From an uncultured Faecalibacterium sp. (GTDB lineage: Bacteria > Bacillota > Clostridia > Oscillospirales > Ruminococcaceae), in NCBI GenBank assembly GCA_900765105.1, contig CAAFQM010000269.1, positions 1-6,624 on the forward strand: 6,624 bases of DNA. Direction: 5' to 3'. Under the pieces are notes generated by a model, which saw nothing but the letters and a program-made list of their open reading frames with translations, was not told the DNA's origin and did no database searches. This document shows positions 1 through 5,601 of the stretch, one piece after another (the stretch's first letter is position 1; every line of letters starts with the position of its first letter). The position numbers and the translations under genes were made by a program.

Positions 1-104
1 AGGACGTGTTCGGCTGCTCCGGCCCCGCATGGGACCTGCTGAAGAAGTTCGGTCTGGACGCTGCTACCATCTGCAAGACCGCCCACGAGATGCTGGGCAA
101 GTAA
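1..104 (+). CDS. tkt: Transketolase, C-terminal end (partial, 5' end outside window)
   Basis: The reading frame is open from position 3 and ends at TAA 102-104, giving the last 33 residues of a protein (begins DVFGCSGPAW, ends HEMLGK). The segment matches the C-terminus of transketolases almost position by position. E. coli TktA, from memory, has a similar F-G-x-S-x-P-A core, then a K-F-G-[IL] helix start and a final A-x-E-[LM]-L helix. Transketolase moves two-carbon ketol units between sugar phosphates in the non-oxidative pentose phosphate pathway, using thiamine diphosphate, in the cytosol. The catalytic domains lie outside the window, so I cannot tell whether this is a full-length enzyme or the C-terminal subunit of a split transketolase; other members of the C-terminal domain family, such as a DXS-like protein, are less likely. 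It ends just before a strong terminator and is not part of the opp operon. Confidence 0.8.
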   Translation, partial: DVFGCSGPAWDLLKKFGLDAATICKTAHEMLGK

Positions 105-138
105 GCGCTTTTTTATAACAATACGATTTCGACTTTTA

Positions 139-175
139 AAGCCGCCGCACAAAACACTGTGCGGCGGCTTCTTTT
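139..175 (+). terminator. Intrinsic terminator after transketolase gene
   Basis: A perfect 12-bp GC-rich stem pairs 139-150 (AAGCCGCCGCAC) with 159-170 (GTGCGGCGGCTT), with an 8-nt loop that can close by one more A-T pair. It is followed by TTCTTTTTG. It lies 34 nt after the transketolase stop codon. The U run on the + strand fits termination of the upstream gene, and it insulates that gene from the opp operon. The A-rich left flank (AAA at 138-140) gives only a weak U run on the other strand. Confidence 0.93.
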
Positions 176-461
176 TGTTCCAGCAACTGTTCTCCACACA
201 AGGACAGGGACAAAATAAAAGCCTGAGTTTTGTCTGCATTTTATATCGAAAAGAAAAATGTGCGACTGAATTTATAAAATAAATAAAACTGTTCAAAAGT
301 AAGAGATAAAAAAGAAATAACACGATTGTTCAAGTATGATTGTTTAAAAGTGAAATATGCTCATGGGCTGAAATTGTACAAAAATCATGGGATTTTTTGG
401 GCGTTGCGTTAGATAAACTGCAGAAATGAACGCACGACGCGGACAAATTTTGCAAAACCTC
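176..461 (+). other. AT-rich non-coding region upstream of the opp promoter
   Basis: This stretch has no convincing gene on either strand. It is clearly richer in A and T than the flanking genes, especially 236-360. It holds four related short direct repeats of the type TGTTCAAAAGT (290-300, 327-335, 341-351, 375-385) and a perfect 10-bp palindrome TTTTGCAAAA at 448-457. The TATAAA at 273-278 has no acceptable -35 partner 16-18 nt upstream. A 25-codon ORF at 426-500 lacks a ribosome binding site and runs through the predicted promoter, so I do not call it. The most likely role is regulatory DNA upstream of oppA. Confidence 0.5.
448..457. promoter_or_regulatory. Candidate operator: palindrome TTTTGCAAAA
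   Basis: This is a perfect 10-bp palindrome with A-rich left flank (AAA at 445-447), ending 4 nt before the proposed -35 element. That position suits a regulator of the oppA promoter. The surrounding AATTTTGCAAAAC resembles one and a half arms of the CodY box known in low-GC Firmicutes (AATTTTCWGAAAATT), but it mismatches at five of fifteen positions, so assigning it to CodY would be guesswork. In AT-rich DNA such a short palindrome can also occur by chance. Confidence 0.25.
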
Positions 462-490
462 TTTTCTTTTGCGGAAAGGAGCGGTATAAT
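462..490 (+). promoter_or_regulatory. Predicted sigma-A promoter of oppA
   Basis: The -10 element TATAAT at 485-490 matches the consensus perfectly. A weak -35 element, TTTTCT (462-467; three of six bases match TTGACA), lies 17 nt upstream. Transcription would start near 497, giving a leader of about 115 nt before the oppA start codon. No extended -10 TG is present. The weak -35 box would allow activation or modulation by a factor bound just upstream. A weaker alternative -10, TATAAA at 577-582, has only a poor -35 partner. Confidence 0.6.
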
Positions 491-500
491 GCCGTCATAG

Positions 501-554
501 CACAAGGGAGTGCATCGTTCCGGAAGGAGGAACGGACATCCCTTGTGTATTTTT
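501..554 (+). promoter_or_regulatory. Leader hairpin with U run (candidate attenuator)
   Basis: The outer stem pairs CACAAGGGA (501-509) with TCCCTTGTG (539-547), nine perfect pairs. A two-pair segment (511-512 with 537-538) and a further stem CGTTCC (516-521) with GGAACG (529-534) lie inside it, capped by a 7-nt purine loop (522-528). A TATTTTTAG tract follows at 548-556. The hairpin starts about 4 nt after the predicted transcription start, so it would form the very 5' end of the oppA mRNA. A hairpin followed by a U run in a leader fits a transcription attenuator, or the end of a short RNA of about 55 nt. It could instead be a 5' stabilising structure, or a DNA operator. It is too small for a T-box or a known large riboswitch, and I do not recognise it as a named RNA family. 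Confidence 0.5.
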
Positions 555-596
555 AGAACGTGACGCTTTAGTAGAGTATAAAGCTAAAGCAGTAAA

Positions 597-605
597 GAGA
601 GGGGA
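597..605 (+). promoter_or_regulatory. oppA ribosome binding site
   Basis: The purine-rich GAGAGGGGA lies 6 nt upstream of ATG 612. It supports this start codon; the encoded N-terminus begins with a well-formed lipoprotein signal peptide, which independently agrees. The leader hairpin at 501-547 does not overlap this site. Confidence 0.7.
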
Positions 606-611
606 ATATCT

Positions 612-2315
612 ATGAGATTCGATCGTCGTATTTCGCGCCGCAGCTTCCTGGCAGCTGCCGGTGCTACCTCTGCTGTGCTGGCTCTGACGGCCTGCGGCGG
701 CTCTTCCAGCTCGGTGGCGGCTTCCTCCGCCTCCGGCACTGCCTCCTCTGCAGCTGGCACTGCACAGGGCGGCACCCTGAATATCATGCTGGAGACCGAG
801 GTTCAGTCGCTGGACCCGCAGGTAGCCACCGACGGCACCTCCTTTGAGGTCATCGCAGACTACACCGACGGTTTGATGCAGATGGATGCAGACGGCGCAG
901 CAGTTCCCGCCATTGCCGAGACCTACGACATCAGTGAGGACGGCAAGACCTACACCTTCCACCTGCGGGATGCCAAGTGGTCCAACGGCGAAGCCGTTAC
1001 CGCTGCCGACTTCGTGTTTGGCTGGCAGCGCGCCGTGGACCCCGCCACCGCTTCCGAGTATTCCTATATGCTGTCGGATATCGGTCAGGTGGTCAACGCT
1101 GCCGAGATCATTGCAGGCGAGAAGCCCGTCACCGATCTGGGCGTGACTGCTGTGGACGACAAGACGCTGGAAGTCCAGCTGAACGTTCCCGTCAGCTATT
1201 TCCTGAGCCTGATGTACTTCCCCACCTTCTATCCGGTCAACGAGGCGTTCTACAACACCTGCAAGGACACCTTCGGCACCAGCCCCGACACGGTGCTGTC
1301 CAACGGTGCGTTCAAGCTGACCGACTACCAGCCTGCCGCAACCGCCTTTACGCTGGAAAAGAACCCCGATTACTACGATGCCGGCAAGATCGCTCTGGAC
1401 GGTCTGGCCTATCAGGTCATCAAGGACAGCCAGCAGGCACTGATGAGCTACCAGACCGGTGCTCTGGACATGACTCTGCTGAACGGCGAGCAGGTGGATC
1501 AGGTCAAGGATGACCCCGAGTTTACCAGCGTGGGTGCCGGTTACCTGTGGTACATCAGCCCCAACATCGGCAGTGTGCCGGAGCTGGCCAACGAGAACCT
1601 GCGCAAGGCCATCACCTTTGCACTGGATCGTGACGCCATTACCGGAGACGTGCTGAAGGACGGCTCTGCACCCTGCTACACCGTCGTTCCGCCGCAGTTT
1701 GCCACCGGCCCCGACGGCAGCGATTTCAGCGCCGACCAGACCAAGTTTGCAGAGTTCTGCGCTTATGATGCCGACAAGGCCAAGGAGTACTACGAGCAGG
1801 CCAAGAGCGAGCTGGGCAAGGACTCCTTCACCTTCAACATGGTGGTGGATGCCGACGACGCACCCCAGAAGGTGGCACAGGTCGTCAAGGAGCAGCTGGA
1901 GACCACGCTGGCAGGCTTTACCCTGAACCTGACCGTGGAGCCCAAGAAGCAGCGCGTGCAGGATATGCAGGACGGCAACTTTGAGATCGGCCTGACCCGC
2001 TGGGGCCCCGACTACGCCGACCCCATGACCTATCTGGGCATGTGGGTGACCGGCAACTCCAACAACTACGGTCTGTGGAGCGATGCCGACTACGATGCCA
2101 TCATTGACGAGTGCACCACCGGTGACCTGTGCACCGACCCCGAGGGCCGCTGGGCTGCCCTGTACGAGGCAGAGCAGATCGTTCTGGAGCAGGCGGTCAT
2201 CTTCCCCCTGTACGGCCAGTGCAATGCCGAGATGGTCTCCTCTGCCGTTACCGGCGTAGCGTTCCACCCCGTGGCACTGAACCGCGTGTACAAGAACGCT
2301 GCTAAGAGCGAGTAA
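612..2315 (+). CDS. oppA: Oligopeptide ABC transporter substrate-binding lipoprotein OppA
   Basis: This 567-residue protein would bind peptides outside the cell and deliver them to the OppBC channel. Residues 1-28 form a lipoprotein signal: basic start, twin-arginine-like SRRSFLA (8-14), hydrophobic stretch, and lipobox LTAC with Cys28 as the lipidated residue. A Ser/Ala/Gly-rich tether (29-54) follows. The rest is a family 5 solute-binding protein (SBP_bac_5). Typical family landmarks are SLDPQ (66-70), YTDGL (84-88), the YTFHLRDAKWSNGEAVTAAD stretch (114-133), FTLEKNPDYYD (246-256), LRKAITFALDR (330-340) and TRWGPDYADP (462-471). The length suits an OppA/DppA-type protein. ATG 612 has a good ribosome binding site and begins directly with the signal peptide. 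The gene is followed by a terminator hairpin, which should raise its output over the permease genes. Oligopeptides are the likeliest substrate from the company of oppBCDF, but family 5 proteins also bind dipeptides, nickel or other ligands, so exact specificity is unknown. Confidence 0.93.
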   Translation: MRFDRRISRRSFLAAAGATSAVLALTACGGSSSSVAASSASGTASSAAGTAQGGTLNIMLETEVQSLDPQVATDGTSFEVIADYTDGLMQMDADGAAVPAIAETYDISEDGKTYTFHLRDAKWSNGEAVTAADFVFGWQRAVDPATASEYSYMLSDIGQVVNAAEIIAGEKPVTDLGVTAVDDKTLEVQLNVPVSYFLSLMYFPTFYPVNEAFYNTCKDTFGTSPDTVLSNGAFKLTDYQPAATAFTLEKNPDYYDAGKIALDGLAYQVIKDSQQALMSYQTGALDMTLLNGEQVDQVKDDPEFTSVGAGYLWYISPNIGSVPELANENLRKAITFALDRDAITGDVLKDGSAPCYTVVPPQFATGPDGSDFSADQTKFAEFCAYDADKAKEYYEQAKSELGKDSFTFNMVVDADDAPQKVAQVVKEQLETTLAGFTLNLTVEPKKQRVQDMQDGNFEIGLTRWGPDYADPMTYLGMWVTGNSNNYGLWSDADYDAIIDECTTGDLCTDPEGRWAALYEAEQIVLEQAVIFPLYGQCNAEMVSSAVTGVAFHPVALNRVYKNAAKSE

Positions 2316-2334
2316 AACTGAAAGCACACTGAAC

Positions 2335-2377
2335 AAGGCCGCACAGTGGCCCGCAAAAAGCCACTGTGCGCCTTTTT
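2335..2377 (+). terminator. Intrinsic terminator between oppA and oppB (likely partial)
   Basis: The stem pairs GCACAGTGGC (2341-2350) perfectly with GCCACTGTGC (2360-2369), extended by C2340-G2370 and, past a bulged C2339, by AAGG (2335-2338) with CCTT (2371-2374). The loop is 9 nt (2351-2359). The run TTTTT (2373-2377) follows directly. It begins 20 nt after the oppA stop codon. No promoter is evident between it and oppB, so the BCDF genes probably depend on read-through. A terminator placed here is a known way to make the binding protein in excess over its permease; the degree of read-through cannot be read from the sequence. Confidence 0.88.
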
Positions 2378-2432
2378 GACATTGTGCCTGTCCGCGGCAG
2401 ACGAACGACTGACCGCGAGATCCCGGAAGGAA

Positions 2433-2440
2433 AAAGGGGG
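2433..2440 (+). promoter_or_regulatory. oppB ribosome binding site (decides the start)
   Basis: The purine run AAAGGGGG lies 10 nt before GTG 2451. It is the only good ribosome binding site in the oppA-oppB gap that fits the oppB frame. It argues for a GTG start at 2451 rather than the upstream in-frame GTG at 2346, which sits within the terminator stem. Confidence 0.75.
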
Positions 2441-2450
2441 TCCACCCGAC

Positions 2451-3386
2451 GTGAAAAAATATACGCTCAAGCGAATCCTGACCTCGCTGTTCACGCTGCT
2501 GGCAATTCTGCTGGTGCTGTTCATCCTGATGCAGCTGATGCCCGGTTCGCCCTTCAATGATGAAAAGCTGACGCCCGATATGCGGGCAGCCCTGTATGCA
2601 AAGTACGGCCTTGACCAGCCCATCTATATCCAGTTCTTCCGCTATGTGGGCAATATGCTCCGGGGCGATCTGGGTGTCAGCTACAATATCTCCAAAAATA
2701 CGCCCATCTCCCAGCTCATCCAGTCCCGTCTGCCCATCTCCATTCAGGTGGGCGGCATGGCGGTCACGCTGGGTGCCATCGCAGGTCTGGTGCTGGGCAT
2801 TCTTGCCGCTTTGAAGCGGGATACCGTGGTGGACTCCATCGCCACCATCATCTCGGTCATCGGCGTATCGGTGCCGTCCTATGTGTTCGCGCTGGCGCTG
2901 AGCTACACCTTCGGCTTTAAGTTCCGCTGGTTCCCCATGCTGTTTTCCGCCAAGGACATCTTTGGCTCCAGCGTGCTGCCCAGCATTTCGCTTTCCATGT
3001 TCACCATGGCGTCCATTGCCCGCTTTACCCGCAGTGAGATGATCGAGGTGCTGGATTCGGATTATATGCTGCTGGCCGAGAGCAAGGGCATTTCCGGCCC
3101 GGCGCTGATCTTCCGCCACGCGCTGCGCAACGCCCTGATCCCCATCATCACGGTGCTGGCACCGCTGATCGTGGATCTGATGACCGGCTCGCTGGTGGTG
3201 GAAAAGATCTTTGCCATCCCCGGCGTGGGCAGCCTGCTGGTGACAGCCATCCAGTCCAACGATTACAACGTGGTCATTGGTCTGAGCTTTATTTACAGTG
3301 CCATGTACATTGGCATCATGCTGGTCGTTGACCTGCTGTACGGCATCATCGACCCGCGCATTCGTTTGGCAAAGGGGGACGACTAA
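2451..3386 (+). CDS. oppB: Oligopeptide ABC transporter permease OppB
   Basis: With the start at GTG 2451 this is a 311-residue integral membrane protein, the usual OppB length. It pairs with OppC to form the peptide channel. TM1 covers roughly residues 10-30 and ends in the family motif LMPGSPF (29-35). An extracellular segment with KYGLDQPIYIQFFRY (51-65) and RGDLGVSY (71-78), typical of OppB, comes next. Further hydrophobic segments lie near 98-121, 128-156, 174-194, 226-248 and 276-299. The cytoplasmic EAA-type coupling loop that contacts the ATPases is at about 204-232 (key residues A-E-S-K-G then H-A-L-R-N-A-L-I-P). The end, GIIDPRIRLAKGDD, is also typical. The frame stays open upstream to GTG 2346, which would add 35 polar, family-unlike residues encoded by the terminator hairpin, so I reject that start. 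The gene ends immediately before the oppC ATG, suggesting coupled translation. Confidence 0.93.
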   Translation: MKKYTLKRILTSLFTLLAILLVLFILMQLMPGSPFNDEKLTPDMRAALYAKYGLDQPIYIQFFRYVGNMLRGDLGVSYNISKNTPISQLIQSRLPISIQVGGMAVTLGAIAGLVLGILAALKRDTVVDSIATIISVIGVSVPSYVFALALSYTFGFKFRWFPMLFSAKDIFGSSVLPSISLSMFTMASIARFTRSEMIEVLDSDYMLLAESKGISGPALIFRHALRNALIPIITVLAPLIVDLMTGSLVVEKIFAIPGVGSLLVTAIQSNDYNVVIGLSFIYSAMYIGIMLVVDLLYGIIDPRIRLAKGDD

Positions 3387-4490
3387 ATGGCAGAAAAAGC
3401 GATCCGGCTGGGCGGCGAATCCACCGCCGATGCCATTGTCAGCGCCGTGGATGCAATGTACACGGAGCACACCTTTGCGGAAAAGGATTTTGCCCTCAAG
3501 CACAACGAGGACGAGATCAGCGTGGATACCAACTTTGCAGCGCAGAACTTCTGGAAGGAAGCGCTCATCCGCTTTTTCAATAAGAAGAGTGCCGTGCTGG
3601 GGCTTGTCCTCATTGTGATCATCGTACTGCTGGCCGTTTTGGGCCCGGGCATGAACAGCTACACCTACTCCGGGCAGGATCTGAGCCAGAAAAACTTTGC
3701 GCCCCGCGTGCCGGGCATTGAGCAGTTCGGCATTCTGGACGGCAGCGAGAAGATGAGCACCACCACCGGAACCAAGGTGACCAACGCCTATCAGGAAAAA
3801 GACAAGCTGGACGTCTACTACTGGTTCGGCAGCGATCTGTACGGCCGCGACATCTGGACCCGTACATGGGAAGGCGCCCGGGTCTCCCTGATCATCGCGG
3901 TGGCTGCGGCCATCATTGATATGGTCATCGGCATGAGCTACGGCCTGATCTCGGGCTACTTCGGCGGCAGAGTGGATATGGTGATGCAGCGCTTTCTGGA
4001 GGTAGCCAACGGCATCCCCCGGCTGGTCATCGTCACGTTGCTGCTGCTGGTGCTGCAGCCCGGCATGGTGACCATCATCTTTGCCCTGATGCTGACCGAA
4101 TGGGTGGGCATGAGCCGCATCGCCCGCGCGGAGATGCTCAAGCTGAAGGATCAGGAGTTCGTTCTGGCCTCCCGCACGCTGGGCGCCGGCAGCTTCTTCA
4201 TCATCTTCAAGGAAGTGCTGCCCAACATCATCGGACCCATCATCACGCAGGTCATGTTCAGCATCCCGACCGCTATCTTCACCGAGGCGTTCCTCTCCTT
4301 TGTGGGTCTGGGCATCCCGGTGCCGCAGTGTTCGCTGGGCTCTCTGATCAGCGAGCTGTACAACAGCTTCACCACCCACCCCTATCAGATCATCCCGCCC
4401 ATCGTGGTCATGAGCCTGCTGATGCTCAGCTTCAACCTCGTGGCGGATGGTCTGCGCGAGGCGCTGGACCCCAAGATGAAGAGTATGTAA
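3387..4490 (+). CDS. oppC: Oligopeptide ABC transporter permease OppC
   Basis: This 367-residue protein is the second channel subunit. It starts at the base directly after the oppB stop codon, and its ribosome binding site AAGGGGG lies within the oppB 3' end (3372-3378, 8 nt spacing). Residues 1-60 are a polar, acidic cytoplasmic extension, with the OppC N-terminal region and TM1 following (about 68-88). Residues 90-147 form a long outer loop with APRVPG (105-110) and GILDGS (115-120), then the family motif FGSDLYGRDIWTR (147-159). Further membrane segments lie near 164-190, 213-235, 281-305 and 335-355. The EAA-type coupling loop is at about 257-285 (A-S-R-T-L-G-A-G, then V-L-P-N-I-I-G-P-I). 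The C-terminus ADGLREALDPKMK is typical. The protein is longer than the roughly 300 residues of proteobacterial OppC; the extra length lies in the N-terminus and the first outer loop. The C-terminal two thirds are clearly conserved. Confidence 0.93.
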   Translation: MAEKAIRLGGESTADAIVSAVDAMYTEHTFAEKDFALKHNEDEISVDTNFAAQNFWKEALIRFFNKKSAVLGLVLIVIIVLLAVLGPGMNSYTYSGQDLSQKNFAPRVPGIEQFGILDGSEKMSTTTGTKVTNAYQEKDKLDVYYWFGSDLYGRDIWTRTWEGARVSLIIAVAAAIIDMVIGMSYGLISGYFGGRVDMVMQRFLEVANGIPRLVIVTLLLLVLQPGMVTIIFALMLTEWVGMSRIARAEMLKLKDQEFVLASRTLGAGSFFIIFKEVLPNIIGPIITQVMFSIPTAIFTEAFLSFVGLGIPVPQCSLGSLISELYNSFTTHPYQIIPPIVVMSLLMLSFNLVADGLREALDPKMKSM

Positions 4491-4503
4491 GGAGGAACAC
4501 CCC

Positions 4504-5601
4504 ATGCCTGAAGCAAAAAAAGAACAGGTCTTGTCGGTGCGAGACCTTGATATCACCTTTAAGACCACCGCAGGCCCGGTGCACGCCATCCGCGGTGTGA
4601 ACATCGACCTGTACAAGGGCGAGACGGTCGCGCTGGTGGGCGAGTCCGGTTCCGGCAAGTCCGTCACCATGAAAGCCGCCATGGGCATTCTGGCCAAGAA
4701 TGCCACCGTGAACAGCGGCAGCATCCGGTTCAGCTACCACCACGCCGACGGCAGCCCGGAGACCGTGGACCTGCTGCAAAAGGATAAAAAGTGGATCCGC
4801 CGCCACATCAACGGCAAGCGCATCGCCATGGTGTTCCAGGACCCCATGACCAGCCTTGACCCCACCATGACCATCGGTAAGCAGATCATGGAGGGAATGC
4901 TCTGGCACTTCAAAATGCCCAAGGCGGAAGCCTACAAAAAGGCGCTGGAACTGCTGGAAGAGGTGGGCATCACCGATGCGGAAAAGCGGATGAAAAACTA
5001 CCCGCACCAGCTGTCCGGCGGTATGCGCCAGCGCGTGGTCATTGCCATTGCGCTCTCCTGCGACCCCGACCTGCTCATCTGCGACGAGCCCACCACCGCG
5101 CTGGATGTGACCATTCAGGCCAAAATTCTGGAGCTGATCCGCCGCATCCAGAAGGAGCGCGGCATCTCGGTCATCTACATCACCCACGACCTTGGCGTTG
5201 TGGCAAAGGTGGCAGATTATGTGGACGTGATGTACGCCGGCAAGATCGTGGAGACCGGCACCATCGACGAGATCTTCTACGACCCCAAGCACCCCTATAC
5301 ATGGGGCCTGCTGTCGGCCATGCCCGACCTTGACACCGCCGACGACCGTCTGTATACTATTCCCGGCTCGCCGCCGAACCTGCTGCACGAGAAGCCCGGC
5401 GATGCCTTTGCACCCCGCAACCGCTTTGCGCTGAACATCGACGACGAGATCGACCCGCCCATGTTCAAGATCAGCGATACCCACTATGCGGCAACATGGC
5501 TGCTGGACCCCCGGGCCCCCAAGGTGGAGATGCCGCCGGAGCTCAAGGAGCGCATTGCCCGCATGAAAGCAGAAGCAAAAAAGATCGAGGAGGCGGAATA
5601 A
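4504..5601 (+). CDS. oppD: Oligopeptide ABC transporter ATP-binding protein OppD
   Basis: This 365-residue cytoplasmic ATPase pairs with OppF to power import. It shows every expected motif: Walker A GESGSGKS (46-53), Q-loop FQDP (111-114), ABC signature LSGGMRQR (170-177), Walker B LLICDEP (190-196) followed by TTALD, and the switch histidine in THDLG (His228). The C-terminal oligopeptide/dipeptide domain begins around HPYTWGLLSAMP (263-274) and GSPPNL (288-293). That domain lacks the cysteine cluster seen in many DppD/OppD proteins; the only two cysteines, 186 and 193, lie in the nucleotide-binding core. The PRNRFAL and SDTHYAATWLL segments match a Firmicute-type OppD variant as I remember it. 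ATG 4504 follows a strong GGAGG (4491-4495, 8 nt spacing), 13 nt after the oppC stop. The final residues are a charged Lys/Glu-rich helix (about 345-365), whose codons carry the oppF ribosome binding site. Confidence 0.95.
   Translation: MPEAKKEQVLSVRDLDITFKTTAGPVHAIRGVNIDLYKGETVALVGESGSGKSVTMKAAMGILAKNATVNSGSIRFSYHHADGSPETVDLLQKDKKWIRRHINGKRIAMVFQDPMTSLDPTMTIGKQIMEGMLWHFKMPKAEAYKKALELLEEVGITDAEKRMKNYPHQLSGGMRQRVVIAIALSCDPDLLICDEPTTALDVTIQAKILELIRRIQKERGISVIYITHDLGVVAKVADYVDVMYAGKIVETGTIDEIFYDPKHPYTWGLLSAMPDLDTADDRLYTIPGSPPNLLHEKPGDAFAPRNRFALNIDDEIDPPMFKISDTHYAATWLLDPRAPKVEMPPELKERIARMKAEAKKIEEAE
5587..5593 (+). promoter_or_regulatory. oppF ribosome binding site inside the end of oppD
   Basis: GAGGAGG at 5587-5593 is a near-perfect Shine-Dalgarno sequence, 8 nt before ATG 5602. 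It is made from the GAG-GAG-G of oppD codons Glu362-Glu363-Ala364. Because the oppD stop codon directly abuts the oppF ATG, ribosomes ending oppD finish on top of this site, which supports coupled synthesis of the two ATPases in equal amounts. Confidence 0.8.

Noticed and set aside
273..278. TATAAA as an additional promoter
   Set aside because: No reasonable -35 element lies 16-18 nt upstream; in this AT-rich stretch TATAAA is expected by chance.
426..500. 25-codon ORF beginning ATG 426 in the oppA upstream region
   Set aside because: No Shine-Dalgarno sequence, and it runs through the predicted -35 and -10 elements, ending at the first bases of the predicted transcript.
543..563. Six-codon leader peptide from TTG 543, which might suggest translational attenuation
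   Set aside because: The start is a TTG buried in the hairpin stem, at 12 nt from the purine run, and the peptide has no run of regulatory codons.
497..611. Known riboswitch or T-box in the oppA leader
   Set aside because: The leader is only about 115 nt with a single hairpin. I see no T-box sequence, specifier stem or other recognisable conserved riboswitch core.
2346..2450. N-terminal extension of OppB from the upstream GTG
   Set aside because: The start would lie inside the terminator stem, lacks a ribosome binding site, and adds polar residues before an already complete TM1. GTG 2451 has a proper ribosome binding site and gives the usual family length.
495..4724. 1,409-codon open frame on the minus strand across oppA, oppB, oppC and part of oppD
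   Set aside because: It is exactly in register with oppA-oppC codons and exists because those genes lack TTA, CTA and TCA. Its product is a low-complexity His/Gln/Gly/Val/Asp-rich sequence without a recognisable domain, and the sense genes are unmistakable.
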